In this document: one piece after another, positions 9,317 through 16,266 of the stretch | Layout: each line of letters begins with the position of its first letter | Position numbering within the stretch: position 1 is the stretch's first letter | Source of the DNA: Lachnospiraceae bacterium Marseille-Q4251 | Lineage (GTDB): Bacteria > Bacillota > Clostridia > Lachnospirales > Lachnospiraceae | Length of the DNA stretch: 64,000 nucleotides | Reading direction: 5' to 3' | Assembly: GCA_018223435.1 (NCBI GenBank) | Contig: JAGTTO010000001.1 | Coordinates: 2,852,001 to 2,916,000, forward strand | Notes under the pieces: generated by a model | What the model was told of the DNA's origin: nothing | The model's database searches: none | Seen by the model: only the letters and a program-made list of their open reading frames with translations | Program-made: the position numbers and the translations under genes

Positions 9317-10855
9317 ATGGATTACGGTATCTTGTCAATTATCCCCGCGGTGCTGGCGATTGTGCTTGCGATGATAACCAAAAACATTGTTATTTCACTG
9401 GCTATCTCCGTTTTCGTAGGATCTACCATCATCTGCGGCTGGAACCCGATCGCGGGCTTCCTGGAAATGACCCACACGCACATTTTCACAGCTTTATCTG
9501 AGCCGTCTAATATGCAGGCTCTGTTTATGATGGTTATCATCTCCGGTTTTATTGCCCTGTTGACGTCTTCAGGCGGAGCCGGAGCTTTTACCAATCTGGT
9601 TACTAAGAAAGTTAACACCAGATCAAAATGCGAAGGCGGTATCTGGCTGGGCGGACTGTTCGTATGGTTCACCGACACCGGAAACTCTCTGATCGTAGGA
9701 CCGATCTTTGAGGCGCTGGCTGAGAAACTTCGTGTATCCAGAGAAAAATTTGCTTACATTCTGGACTGCACCACATCCCCGATCTGTTCCATGATTCCGA
9801 TTATCGGCTGGGGCGTTACCACGATTTCCCTGATTCAGGCAGAACTCGACAATGCGGCTATCACCGATGTATCCGGTATGGATGTCTTTATTCAGGCGAT
9901 TCCCTTTAACTATTATGCAATTCTGACTCTGTTTATGGCAGGCCTGCTGGCATTTACCCAGTGGGATTACGGCCCCATGCTGAAAGCGCAGAACAGAGCC
10001 ATGAAAACCGGTAAGACCCTTCGTGAGGGCGGCGTTCCGATGAGAAGTGAGAGTGCCAGCGACAAAGAAGCAAAAAAAGACGGAAAAGTCAGCACCATGG
10101 TAATTCCGCTGATTACTCTTCTGGTTGTTCTGTTTGCTTACCTGTTCTCCAAGGATTTCCTGCATACCAGAGTAGCAGGCAGCGACCTTCGTACCGGTAT
10201 TGCTTCTGCTTTCTTTGCCGCAACCATCGTTCTGGTTATCATGTGCCTGAAAGATAAGCTTTACACCTTTACCGAGTGCATAAATATTTACACCAAAGGC
10301 TGTTCCAACGCCATGTTCATGTGTATCGTTCTGGTACTGGCTTGGTCCCTTTCCAGCGTTACCAGCACACTGAATACCGCAGGCTATCTGATTAAGATAT
10401 CCTCCGGTTTCTTGGCGCCGAGTATGCTGCCGCTGGTAATGTTTATCCTGGGTGCGATTATGTCCTTCGCAACCGGTACTTCCTGGGGAACCATGGGGGT
10501 ACTGATGCCGCTGGGACTTCCGGTAGCCATCGATATGGGCTCTGCACTTCCGCTGGTAGCAGCTGCTATCGTAGGCGGCGGACTTTTCGGAGACCATTGT
10601 TCTCCGATTTCCGATACCACAGTGCTGGCGTCCATCGGAGCAAGCTGCGACCATGTGGATCACTTTGAGACTCAGATGCCTTATGCAGTGACGGTAGCAG
10701 TCATCTGCGGTATCATGTTTGTTCTGGCAGGCCTGGATTACAGCCCGGTTATGCTGGTGGTAGCGGCAGTCCTTCTGGCTGTTGTAGTTTTTGTATTACA
10801 TAAGTTGTCTGTGAAGAAGTACGGACAGGAAAAGACACCTGGAAAAATATCATAA
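9317..10855 (+). CDS. NhaC-family Na+/H+ antiporter-like transporter
   Basis: 512-residue polytopic membrane protein. It starts with a hydrophobic pair (residues about 5-45), then GLFVWFTDTGNSLIVGP and late helices containing FATGTSWGTMGVLMPL and GGLFGDHCSPISDTTVLAS, which are the conserved NhaC/ArsB-type motifs. Family members exchange Na+ for H+, and several exchange organic acids such as malate for lactate (MleN). ACGAGGAGG lies just before the ATG. The gap from the racemase gene is 74 bp and the deacetylase-like gene follows within 15 bp, so it is in the same operon. A role as importer or exchanger of the operon's substrate is inferred. Confidence 0.82.
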   Translation: MDYGILSIIPAVLAIVLAMITKNIVISLAISVFVGSTIICGWNPIAGFLEMTHTHIFTALSEPSNMQALFMMVIISGFIALLTSSGGAGAFTNLVTKKVNTRSKCEGGIWLGGLFVWFTDTGNSLIVGPIFEALAEKLRVSREKFAYILDCTTSPICSMIPIIGWGVTTISLIQAELDNAAITDVSGMDVFIQAIPFNYYAILTLFMAGLLAFTQWDYGPMLKAQNRAMKTGKTLREGGVPMRSESASDKEAKKDGKVSTMVIPLITLLVVLFAYLFSKDFLHTRVAGSDLRTGIASAFFAATIVLVIMCLKDKLYTFTECINIYTKGCSNAMFMCIVLVLAWSLSSVTSTLNTAGYLIKISSGFLAPSMLPLVMFILGAIMSFATGTSWGTMGVLMPLGLPVAIDMGSALPLVAAAIVGGGLFGDHCSPISDTTVLASIGASCDHVDHFETQMPYAVTVAVICGIMFVLAGLDYSPVMLVVAAVLLAVVVFVLHKLSVKKYGQEKTPGKIS

Positions 10856-10869
10856 GAGGAGGTTTTAAC

Positions 10870-11724
10870 ATGAGTCAGTCATTATGGCCGGAAGGCAAAA
10901 AGAGCGCGGCAATGTTCACGTTCGATCTGGACGGCGATATCATCTGGCAGAACATGTCTTCCGACGAGCCTAATACAGAGAAACTGATTCGCGCCCGTTC
11001 CATCGGACAGTACGGTCCGAACCGCTGCGTGGACATGATTCTGGATTTACTGGACAAGTATCAGGTAAAGGCGACATTTTTTGCGCCGGGTTATGTGGCA
11101 GAGCATAATCCGGATGTGATCCGCCGCATTGATGAGGCGGGACATGAGATTGGAAACCATGGTTACACCCACGAGCGTTTTGTAGAGAAAACAGTGGAAG
11201 AGCAGCTGGAGATTCTGAAAAAGACCCAGAAGATCATCAAGGACATCACAGGAAAGGAGCCGAAAGGCTTCCGTACTCCGTCCGGAGACTGGCATGTACG
11301 CACACCGTATCTGCTGAATGAGCTGGGCTTTCTGTATTCCAGCTCCATGCGTGGAGACGATATCCCGTATTATACGGTTCTTGACGGCAAAGAGACAGAT
11401 CTGGTAGAGATTCCGTCCAAATGGGAACTGGACGATTATGTGGCTCAGGCCTACAGTGTTTATCCGGCAGAACCGGCTGGTTTGGATCGAATCAGTTGCT
11501 ATCGGAATGTACAGGACAATGATCTTCGTGAGTTCCGCGGCTACTATGATATGGGACTTTGCATCGCATTTCTGATGCATCCCCAGATCTCCGGAGCTCC
11601 GGGACGAAATCTGGTCCTTGAGGAAGTGCTGAAAGAAGTAACCTCTCATAAGGATGTATGGGTGGCTACCGGAAGCGAAGTTGCCGAATACTGGCGCAAA
11701 GCACATCCGAGAAAGGAGGACTAG
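10870..11724 (+). CDS. Polysaccharide deacetylase (NodB-fold) protein, PuuE/HpPgdA-like
   Basis: 284-residue protein with the NodB-homology barrel and no signal peptide, so it is cytoplasmic. That fits the PuuE allantoinase/HpPgdA branch rather than exported chitin or peptidoglycan deacetylases. Metal-site motifs are intact: FTFDLDGD (Asp19-Asp21) and GNHGYTHERF (His97, His101), then FRTPSGDW. Known branch members hydrolyse allantoin (PuuE) or act on other amides. AAGAGGAGG lies before the ATG, 14 bp after the transporter stop. The next gene is a paralogue in which these ligands are replaced, so the two may form a hetero-oligomer. The substrate is not determinable here. Confidence 0.82.
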   Translation: MSQSLWPEGKKSAAMFTFDLDGDIIWQNMSSDEPNTEKLIRARSIGQYGPNRCVDMILDLLDKYQVKATFFAPGYVAEHNPDVIRRIDEAGHEIGNHGYTHERFVEKTVEEQLEILKKTQKIIKDITGKEPKGFRTPSGDWHVRTPYLLNELGFLYSSSMRGDDIPYYTVLDGKETDLVEIPSKWELDDYVAQAYSVYPAEPAGLDRISCYRNVQDNDLREFRGYYDMGLCIAFLMHPQISGAPGRNLVLEEVLKEVTSHKDVWVATGSEVAEYWRKAHPRKED

Positions 11725-11728
11725 AAGT

Positions 11729-12601
11729 ATGTATGCACAGGAAATGAAATTGCCGGAGGGTAAAAAATGCGCGGCGTTTATCTCCGTAAACCTCGCAGCA
11801 GAGTTCTTCTGGCTGTCACTGGATAAGAAAGCGGCAGAGATGCCGAAAACCCTGTCCCTCGGTCAGTACGGAATGACTCATGGTCTTCCGAGGCTTCTCG
11901 GCCTGCTGGATGAGCTTCATCTGAAAGCTACTTTCTTCGTGCCGGGCAAAACCGCCGAGACCTATCCGGACAAGATCAAGGAAATCGCTGACAGAGGCCA
12001 CGAGATCGCGTGCCACGGCTATGAATATGAGAATTTTGGTCTTTTGGACACAGAGGAGCAGCGCGAGCGCATCGGAAAGGCCGTGAAGGCCATTGAGGCC
12101 GCCTGCGGAAAGAAGCCGGCCGGTTTCCGGGCTCCCATCGGAGATCTGATGCTGGAGACTCTGGATATCGCCAGAGAGTACGGGATGACCTACTCCAGCG
12201 ATCTCTATGACGACGACCGTCCTTATTTCATGAAGACCAATGAAAAAGGCGACAAGATTTTGCAGATTCCCCAGCAGTGGGCGAACTTTGACCTGCCGTA
12301 CTTTGCCTTCAATTACCGGCCTGCATTCCCCTTCGGACAGGGCCGTGTGGCAAACTACAGCAACGTGCTTTCCAACTGGAAAGATGAGTTTACCGGTCAT
12401 TACAACCATCACCTCTGCTACAATCTGCAGCTGGACCCGCAGTCAACCGGAAGTCCGGGACGTTTCGCCATGCTCCGTGAATTTCTGGAGTTCATGTGCG
12501 CCCACGAGGGCGTATGGTTTGTGACAGGAAGCGAGCTGGTAGATTTCTGCAAGCAGGATGAGGGCGCTTATGTCAGTCTCCGTGAAACAAAAGTGGTTTG
12601 A
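11729..12601 (+). CDS. Paralogous NodB-fold protein with lost metal ligands
   Basis: 290 residues, clearly paralogous to the preceding protein (KKCAAFISVNLAAEFFW against KKSAAMFTFDLDGDIIW; LKATFFVPGKTAE; GHEIACHGYEYENF; GFRAPIGD). At the metal site, Asp19 and Asp21 of the partner correspond to Asn21 and Ala23, and the second His (His101) to Tyr100; only His96 remains. That predicts no canonical metal centre, so a non-catalytic partner or a changed chemistry. Start chosen at 11729: GAAAGGAGG precedes it by about 10 bases and it lies 4 bp after the previous stop. A terminator follows, so this ends the operon. Confidence 0.8.
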   Translation: MYAQEMKLPEGKKCAAFISVNLAAEFFWLSLDKKAAEMPKTLSLGQYGMTHGLPRLLGLLDELHLKATFFVPGKTAETYPDKIKEIADRGHEIACHGYEYENFGLLDTEEQRERIGKAVKAIEAACGKKPAGFRAPIGDLMLETLDIAREYGMTYSSDLYDDDRPYFMKTNEKGDKILQIPQQWANFDLPYFAFNYRPAFPFGQGRVANYSNVLSNWKDEFTGHYNHHLCYNLQLDPQSTGSPGRFAMLREFLEFMCAHEGVWFVTGSELVDFCKQDEGAYVSLRETKVV

Positions 12602-12619
12602 TTTTTGATGATTATGATT

Positions 12620-12658
12620 GGGCTGAAAGTTTTTTGATGAGCTTTCGGCCCTTTTTTT
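12620..12658 (+). terminator. Strong rho-independent terminator of the racemase/deacetylase operon
   Basis: GGGCTGAAAG (12620-12629) pairs with CTTTCGGCCC (12642-12651), followed by seven T. Confidence 0.9.
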
Positions 12659-12849
12659 AACAAATGTAGCAAGAATTCTCCCACCTCTTCAGGTGGTGAG
12701 ATGAATTGCACATCTGAGCATATCTGCTCAAAAAAGTCCTTATAGTACAAAAGAAACACTTGTTCTCTATTCCTTGATATAGTATACTGAAAAGGAACAT
12801 TAGTTCGCAAACACATGTCAGTCGATATAAGAAAAAGAGTGATAACACA

Positions 12850-13228
12850 ATGGAATTAGATCATAATTCCCATTCAGTATTTCTACTATATTATCACCTA
12901 GTGATGGTTATAAAATACAGAAGAAAAGTACGGAATGGCAAAATATCCGAAAGAGCAAAAGAGATCTTTGAGTATATCGCACCCGGATACGGGATCGTAC
13001 CGGAAGAATGGAATCACGATACAGACCATGTTCATGTGATGTTCCACGCACAGCCAAAGACGGAACTCCGTAAATTCATCAATGCCTGTAAAAGTGCCAG
13101 CAGCAGACTGCTGAAGCTTCTGTCTGCTCCGTGCAGGCGGGGCGCCGATTGAAACGATACGGCAGTATATAGAAAGCCAGGGTGAGAAAAATGAACCGCG
13201 CCGTAAAAATAAGGATCTATCCAGATAA
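12850..13228 (+). pseudogene. tnpA: IS200/IS605 transposase TnpA, internally deleted and frameshifted
   Basis: The first 90 or so codons match Y1 transposases: N-terminal strand HSVFLLYYHLVMVIKYRR and the HUH motif in DTDHVHVMFHA. After SSRLLKLL the usual segment with the FWSQSY-type motif is missing. The conserved tail GGAPIETIRQYIESQGEK, carrying the catalytic Tyr, follows immediately but in another frame (from about 13142), where it runs to a stop at 13228 overlapping tnpB. The ORF as it stands stops at 13152 without the Tyr. The element therefore cannot transpose by its own TnpA. Confidence 0.85.
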
Positions 13229-14288
13229 AGAGCAGAGAGTTCAGATAGAGAAAACAATCGGCTGCAGCCGCTTTATCTATAACCAGATGCTTGCGGACAA
13301 GATCAGCTATTACCAGAAAGAAAAAAAGATGCTCAGGAACACACCGGCCGGATATAAAAAGGAATATCCCTGGCTGAAGGAGGTGGACTCCCTTGCCCTG
13401 GCGAATGCGCAGCTGCATCTGGAAAGCGCGTTCCGGAAGTTTTTCCGGGAACCATCCTGCGGATTTCCCCGCTATAAATCAAGAAAACATTCAGGAAATT
13501 CTTATACGACCAATGCAGTAAACAGGAATATCTTTTTGCAGGATACCCATTTGAAGCTTCCAAAGATGTCCGCCATAAAAATAAAACTTCACCGCCAGAT
13601 CCCGTCAGACTGGAAACTGAAATCGGTAACGATAAGCCGTGAGCCATCCGGGAAATATTTTGCAAGTCTTTTGTTCTGCTGTGAGAACCAAACAGCGGAA
13701 AAAAGACGGGCAGAGAGATTTCTTGGGATCGATTTTGCCATGCAGGGAATGTGTGTATTTTCTACAGGAGAAAGAGCCGGGTACCCTATGTTTTACAGAA
13801 AAGCAGAGAAAAAACTTGCAAGGGAACAGAGAAAGCTTTCCCACTGTGAGAAAGGAAGCCGGAACTATCAGAAACAGAAGAAAAAGGTAGCCTTATGTCA
13901 TGAAAAGATAAAGAACCAGAGAAAAGATTTCCAGCATAAGCTAAGCAGGGAGCTTGCTGAAAGATATGATGCAGTATGCGTGGAAGATCTGAACCTGCAG
14001 GGAATGTCCGGAGGGCTGCATCTTGGGAAAGGCGTGCAGGATAATGGGTATGGGCAGTTTCTGTCCATGCTGGGATACAAACTGGAAGAGCGCGGGAAAC
14101 ATCTTATAAAGGTAGACCGTTATTTTGCATCGAGCAAGATTTGCAGTGTATGTGGACATAAGAAAAAAGAACTGGCATTGTCGGATAGAATGTATGTCTG
14201 TGAATGTGGAAACCGGATGGATCGGGATGTGAATGCAGCAGTCAATATCCGAGAAGAAGGAAAAAGGATCTATAAAGAATGTGCCTGA
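13191..14288 (+). CDS. tnpB: TnpB, RNA-guided nuclease of IS200/IS605
   Basis: 365 residues, apparently full length. N-terminal HTH/WED-type region (RAVKIRIYPDKEQ, GCSRFIYNQML), then a split RuvC nuclease: GIDFAMQGM (first Asp), VEDLNLQGM (Glu), and DRDVNAAVNI (last Asp), with a four-Cys zinc finger CSVCG...CECG inserted before the last motif. All catalytic residues are visible. TnpB proteins of this family cut DNA guided by an RNA from the element's right end and help retain the element at its site. The ATG at 13191 is chosen over the in-frame GTG three codons upstream because homologues start with similar residues. It overlaps the tnpA tail, as usual. Confidence 0.93.
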   Translation: MNRAVKIRIYPDKEQRVQIEKTIGCSRFIYNQMLADKISYYQKEKKMLRNTPAGYKKEYPWLKEVDSLALANAQLHLESAFRKFFREPSCGFPRYKSRKHSGNSYTTNAVNRNIFLQDTHLKLPKMSAIKIKLHRQIPSDWKLKSVTISREPSGKYFASLLFCCENQTAEKRRAERFLGIDFAMQGMCVFSTGERAGYPMFYRKAEKKLAREQRKLSHCEKGSRNYQKQKKKVALCHEKIKNQRKDFQHKLSRELAERYDAVCVEDLNLQGMSGGLHLGKGVQDNGYGQFLSMLGYKLEERGKHLIKVDRYFASSKICSVCGHKKKELALSDRMYVCECGNRMDRDVNAAVNIREEGKRIYKECA

Positions 14289-14440
14289 CGGTACAAGAAA
14301 AAAATCCGTAACCGGATGAAGATAAAAAACAAAACCGCGGGACACGCGGGGATAGCCTGTTTTAGCTTTGCCTTAAAAGGCAATCGAGCAGGAAGCCCCC
14401 ACTTCAAAATCGTAAGATTTAAGTGGTGGGAGCATGTCAC
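14289..14440 (+). ncRNA. Candidate omega-RNA (reRNA) scaffold at the IS right end
   Basis: The stretch after tnpB to the right end holds GC-rich pairings (CCGCGGGACACGCGGGG near 14335-14351) and the terminal hairpin 14396-14430. In characterised relatives the right end is transcribed, often from within tnpB, and the guide is the sequence just beyond the end. Here that would begin at about 14441. This is inferred from family knowledge; expression is unknown. Confidence 0.5.
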
Positions 14441-15010
14441 TACTGTGGTAGGCAATATGCCGGGTTACGAGGGTATCAGTATCTATGTGGCAGATCAGAA
14501 GACTGGTGAGATCTACGGAGCGACAGACGCAACGAAAATCGGCGTCACCTTTACCATTTCTTCCGATAATGAAAGCAATCTGGCCGTGATCCTTCTGTTG
14601 GCAGTCTATCTGGCCCTGGCGTCGGCGGTGATTCTCTTCATGCTTTCCAAAGTTTTCAAGGCCAATCGGGAGAAAAATGAGCAGTTCGCTGTTCTGGCTT
14701 CCATGTCGGAGATTTATCACCGGATGTATCTGGTGGATCTTGAGACGGATTCGGTCATTGCCTATTCCAGCCGTGAAAAGATGAAAAAAATGGGCAAATG
14801 GAATAAAAATGCCGACGATATGATGCATCGGATCATGAAAGAGACGGCCATCGAGGCTTACCGGGAGCAGGCGGATCTTTTCGCGGATCTTCACACTGTA
14901 GCCGAACGGATGAAAGGGAAAAACTCATCCATATCTCGAATACGGACACGCTTACTGGCTGTTACAACAGAAGGGCTTATGAGAGAGACCTTGCGGATCT
15001 CTCTTCTGCG
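14441..15010 (+). pseudogene. Fragment of a membrane sensor diguanylate cyclase
   Basis: The reading frame resumes directly after the IS right end without a start: end of an extracytoplasmic sensor domain (GYEGISIYVADQKTGEIYG), one transmembrane helix (SNLAVILLLAVYLALASAVI), a linker/PAS-like region (MYLVDLETDSVIAYS), then near 14920 a frameshift. In the shifted frame the opening of a GGDEF domain is readable: NTDTLTGCYNRRAYERDL. The rest of GGDEF is lost into repeat sequence at about 15016. The 5' part of the gene is absent upstream of the IS, so insertion was accompanied or followed by deletion. Not functional. Confidence 0.8.
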
Positions 15011-15015
15011 TCTGA

Positions 15016-15112
15016 TTTTTCATCTGCTGCGTTGTCGTCAATCGACGTAGCCACCGCTACGCCTCATTCCTCCGCCTTGCATATAAAGAAATCATCCTGC
15101 GTCAATATAGCA
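15016..15112. repeat. Diverged remnant related to MITE-2
   Basis: Aligns with the core of the 165-bp element just downstream: CTGCGTTGTCGTCAATCGAC, then GCCACCGCTACGCCTC and a CGCCTTG...ATCCTGCGTC end, against CTGCGTTGACTTCGCTCAAC, GCCACCGCATCGCCTC and CGCCTTG...ATTCTGCGTT. It lacks clear ends. Confidence 0.6.
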
Positions 15113-15132
15113 TATACTTAATTTTCACTGTA

Positions 15133-15297
15133 CTAGTGTACTGTATCATTGACATTTCGCTAAATAACTTGCCTGTTTTCCCATCGAACTGCGTTGACTT
15201 CGCTCAACGATGCCACCGCATCGCCTCGTTCAGTCGCCTTGTCGATGAAAAAACATTCTGCGTTATTTAACTGAAAGTCAATGAGACAGCACACTAG
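15133..15297 (+). mobile_element. MITE-2 copy 1, 165 bp, CTAG-bounded
   Basis: Bounded by CTAG at both ends. The terminal inverted repeats are CTAGTGTACTGTATCATTGA and, from the right, CTAGTGTGCTGTCTCATTGA. By eye it is identical over 165 bp to 44959-45123 on the opposite strand. TA within CTAG is the usual target of IS630/Tc1-type elements, so mobilisation by such a transposase is a reasonable inference. It separates two fragments of decayed signalling genes. No coding capacity. Confidence 0.85.
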
Positions 15298-15498
15298 GAA
15301 GAAATCCATCCGCTTGATCTGGAAGAATATCAGAAAAAGACGGACCTTACTTATCTCAGGAGCTGTCTGGATCGCCACGAGAAGGCAGTCAGCATTTCCT
15401 ACAGAAAAAAGAATGGTGAGTGCTCTGCTCGGGAGATCGTTCCGGGCGAGGATTACTCTGAGAAAAAACGGGTGGCTTTCCTCTGTATCAAAGACTGA
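15298..15498 (+). pseudogene. 3' fragment of a PAS-type sensor protein
   Basis: 67-codon open stretch directly after the MITE, without a start, ending in TGA: HPLDLEEYQKKTDLTYLRSC, then SISYRKKNGECSAREIVPGE and VAFLCIKD. This resembles the end of PAS-like input domains found in diguanylate cyclases. Whether it belonged to the same gene as the GGDEF fragment at 14441-15010 is unclear, since the domain order would be unusual. It overlaps the 3' end of the yyaC-like gene on the other strand by 11 bp. Confidence 0.6.
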
Positions 15499-16054
15499 GT
15501 TTTTCACAGGCGGCTTCTTTTTCAAGGGTCAGAGAGGCCACGGCTCCGGCGATACACTCGGCGAATCGCATGACCAGCGAGAGCCGTACGGTCTGCAGGT
15601 TCAGCTGGGGGAGCGGTCCTGTGGGGGCGACGATTCCCGTGATAAAAAGATCTCCGGCGCTTCCGAGAATTTTATCAACACCGGCGCCCGGCTCGAGACT
15701 GCCGGAACCGACGGTGAAAAATTCCTGGTGGCTGCGGCTGCCGAGGGAGGCGTCAATGGCCACGATGGGATGGCCGGGAAATTTTTCTGAGAGAAAAGAT
15801 AGCGTATGTTTCAGATTCAGCGCATGAACAGGGTCCGTCAGAGTACCGATCACGGGAAGCGTCGGCTGGACCTTTAAAAGCAGGGTTCCCACCAGGGGGC
15901 CAAGGGAGTCGCCGGTCACACGGTCGCTCCCGATACAGAGATAAACCGGAGGCAGAGGATATCGGGCCAGAAGCTGTGACAGGCGCAGAGCCAGGATATC
16001 CTCTGCCTCCGGTTTTCTGGAATCTATATAGTAAATTTCATCAAATGCTTTCAT
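15488..16054 (-). CDS. yyaC: Spore protease YyaC-like (DUF1256) protein
   Basis: 188 residues. It shows the GPR-like fold motifs of the YyaC family: LCIGSDRVTGDSLGPLVG, GTLTDPVHALNL and VAIDASLGS, then LEPGAGVDKILGSAGDLFI and GIVAPTGPLP. In B. subtilis YyaC is a sporulation protein related to the germination protease. The frame is open further upstream, but the ATG at 16054 has AAAGGAC about 7 bases before it and homology begins there. Transcribed opposite to its neighbours. It supports a spore-forming host. Confidence 0.88.
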   Translation of the reverse strand: MKAFDEIYYIDSRKPEAEDILALRLSQLLARYPLPPVYLCIGSDRVTGDSLGPLVGTLLLKVQPTLPVIGTLTDPVHALNLKHTLSFLSEKFPGHPIVAIDASLGSRSHQEFFTVGSGSLEPGAGVDKILGSAGDLFITGIVAPTGPLPQLNLQTVRLSLVMRFAECIAGAVASLTLEKEAACEKLSL

Positions 16055-16266
16055 AAAACATGTCCTTTCCGCGTTTGCTATAAAGTCTATCCCTTCTGAG
16101 AAAAAAATATACGGAAAAAAGAACGCTTTTCCTGTCGCAATGTTTTTTGGAATAGGTGTCACCGATTGCTAAAATCTGCGGATTTTTCGTGGTACTATCA
16201 GGGATGCAGAGAAAAATGGTACGGGTGGCTGCCGCAGGACAGGCCAGGGAGAGGAGCGGAAAAGAT

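Larger units (their letters stand above)
12661..14440 (+). mobile_element. IS200/IS605-family insertion sequence
   Basis: Carries a tnpA (Y1 HUH) remnant and an intact tnpB in the usual order. The left end has the hairpin CCACCT-CTTC-AGGTGG (12681-12696). The right end has the imperfect stem CCCCCACTT (14396-14404) with AAGTGGTGGG (14421-14430), ending near GGAGCATGTCAC at 14440. These subterminal hairpins, without inverted terminal repeats or target duplication, are typical of the family. TTTAA (12656-12660) abuts the left end and is a plausible target/TAM. Boundaries are estimates. It sits between an operon terminator and a decayed sensor gene. Confidence 0.82.

Noticed and set aside
9623..10663. 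346-codon frame opposite the NhaC-type gene
   Set aside because: Shadow frame with low-complexity His/Gln/Asn content.
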